A stretch of 6,801 nucleotides of DNA from Candidatus Bathyarchaeota archaeon (GTDB taxonomy: Archaea; Thermoproteota; Bathyarchaeia; Bathyarchaeales; Bathyarchaeaceae): assembly GCA_003662715.1 (NCBI GenBank), contig QMYO01000087.1, positions 1 through 6,801 on the forward strand, given 5' to 3'. The notes below the pieces were generated by a model. It made no database searches. It was given only the letters and a program-made list of their open reading frames with translations, and was not told the DNA's origin. A program made the translations under genes and the position numbers. Positions 6,540-6,801 of this stretch are shown one piece after another (position 1 is the first letter of the stretch; every line of letters starts with the position of its first letter).

Positions 6540-6676
6540 TTAATCTCTCTCAAATACCTTGGCATCAGTAACATTAGAAAAAGACCATCATAGACAGCTG
6601 AGCATTCACAAAAACTATTGCGCGCGCATAGGCTTAGAAGGTAATATGTAATGAATATGGAGAGTTTTACTTAAAC

Positions 6677-6710
6677 GTGTGCAAAATTGCATGACGTTAA
6701 CGTATCACAC
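6677..6710. repeat. Inverted repeat enclosing two small palindromes
   Basis: GTGTG (6677-6681) pairs with CACAC (6706-6710). Between them lie an imperfect GCAA/TTGC stem (6681-6690) and the perfect ten-base palindrome ACGTTAACGT (6694-6703). Such a layout could be a regulator-binding site or form small hairpins; no protein is implicated by the sequence. Confidence 0.4.
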
Positions 6711-6752
6711 AAAAGCATATAACAAAATACGCCATTTTTGAGCTTATTTTAT

Positions 6753-6795
6753 TATTTGTGAAAAAAATATTCAACGTATTAAATACGAACAAATA
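6753..6795. repeat. Nested inverted repeats, TATTTGT/ACAAATA around CGTATTAAATACG
   Basis: A perfect seven-base inverted repeat (TATTTGT 6753-6759, ACAAATA 6789-6795) encloses the 13-base palindrome CGTATTAAATACG (6775-6787). The palindrome includes a TATA-like core, so an operator overlapping a promoter for a gene beyond the right edge is one reading. AT-richness makes some of this symmetry expected by chance. Confidence 0.4.
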
Positions 6796-6801
6796 TACAA
6801 T

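Larger units (their letters stand above)
6540..6801. other. AT-rich intergenic region at the right edge
   Basis: I see no supportable gene: both strands hold only frames of about 25 codons or fewer, without ribosome-binding sites. The content is a TGCGCGCGCA tract (6619-6628), a perfect ACGTTAACGT palindrome (6694-6703) inside a GTGTG/CACAC inverted repeat (6677-6681 and 6706-6710), and a nested palindrome at 6753-6795. No tRNA, T-rich terminator or CRISPR-like spacing was found. Confidence 0.55.

Noticed and set aside
6500..6801. CRISPR array or tRNA gene in the right-hand spacer
   Set aside because: There are no regularly spaced direct repeats and no cloverleaf; only short palindromes and one seven-base direct repeat are present.

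Overview
The window looks archaeal. It carries an aEF-1A-type elongation factor, TATA-like promoters at archaeal spacing, oligo-T termination and frequent TTG starts. The gene mix (MttB-superfamily methyltransferase, TldD/TldE pair, small orphan membrane proteins) would fit an uncultured TACK lineage such as Bathyarchaeia, but the sequence alone does not settle the lineage.

Layout, left to right. Positions 1-382 (minus) hold the N-terminal 127 codons of a trimethylamine-methyltransferase (MttB/MtgB) superfamily protein that runs off the left edge. A 242-base divergent spacer follows, then the elongation factor aEF-1A gene (625-1926, plus), which is closed by T-tracts. Convergent with it is a six-helix membrane protein of unknown function (1985-2551, minus) with its own TATA box. 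Next comes a two-gene minus-strand operon, tldD (3989-5410) then tldE (2670-3992), joined by a 4-base ATGA overlap. Divergent from tldD is a 68-residue two-helix membrane protein (5527-5733, plus). It converges on an 80-residue orphan protein (5757-5999, minus), which follows a 127-residue protein with a PH-like motif (6118-6501, minus). The last 300 bases are AT-rich, hold no gene I can support, and contain several palindromes.

How the parts work together: only tldD-tldE is a clear functional unit, a two-subunit metalloprotease in which TldD supplies the zinc site and TldE the inactive partner. The elongation factor is a housekeeping gene, here without the ribosomal protein S10 gene often found beside it in archaea. 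The MttB-like protein suggests methylamine or betaine-type one-carbon metabolism to the left. The small proteins to the right have no recognised function.

I found no CRISPR array, tRNA, rRNA or intact mobile element. No clearly new system is visible. The best leads are a possible TnpB 3'-end relic in the elongation-factor spacer, a codon-usage break inside the elongation-factor gene, the unknown substrate and neighbours of the TldD/TldE protease, and the palindrome-rich right end.
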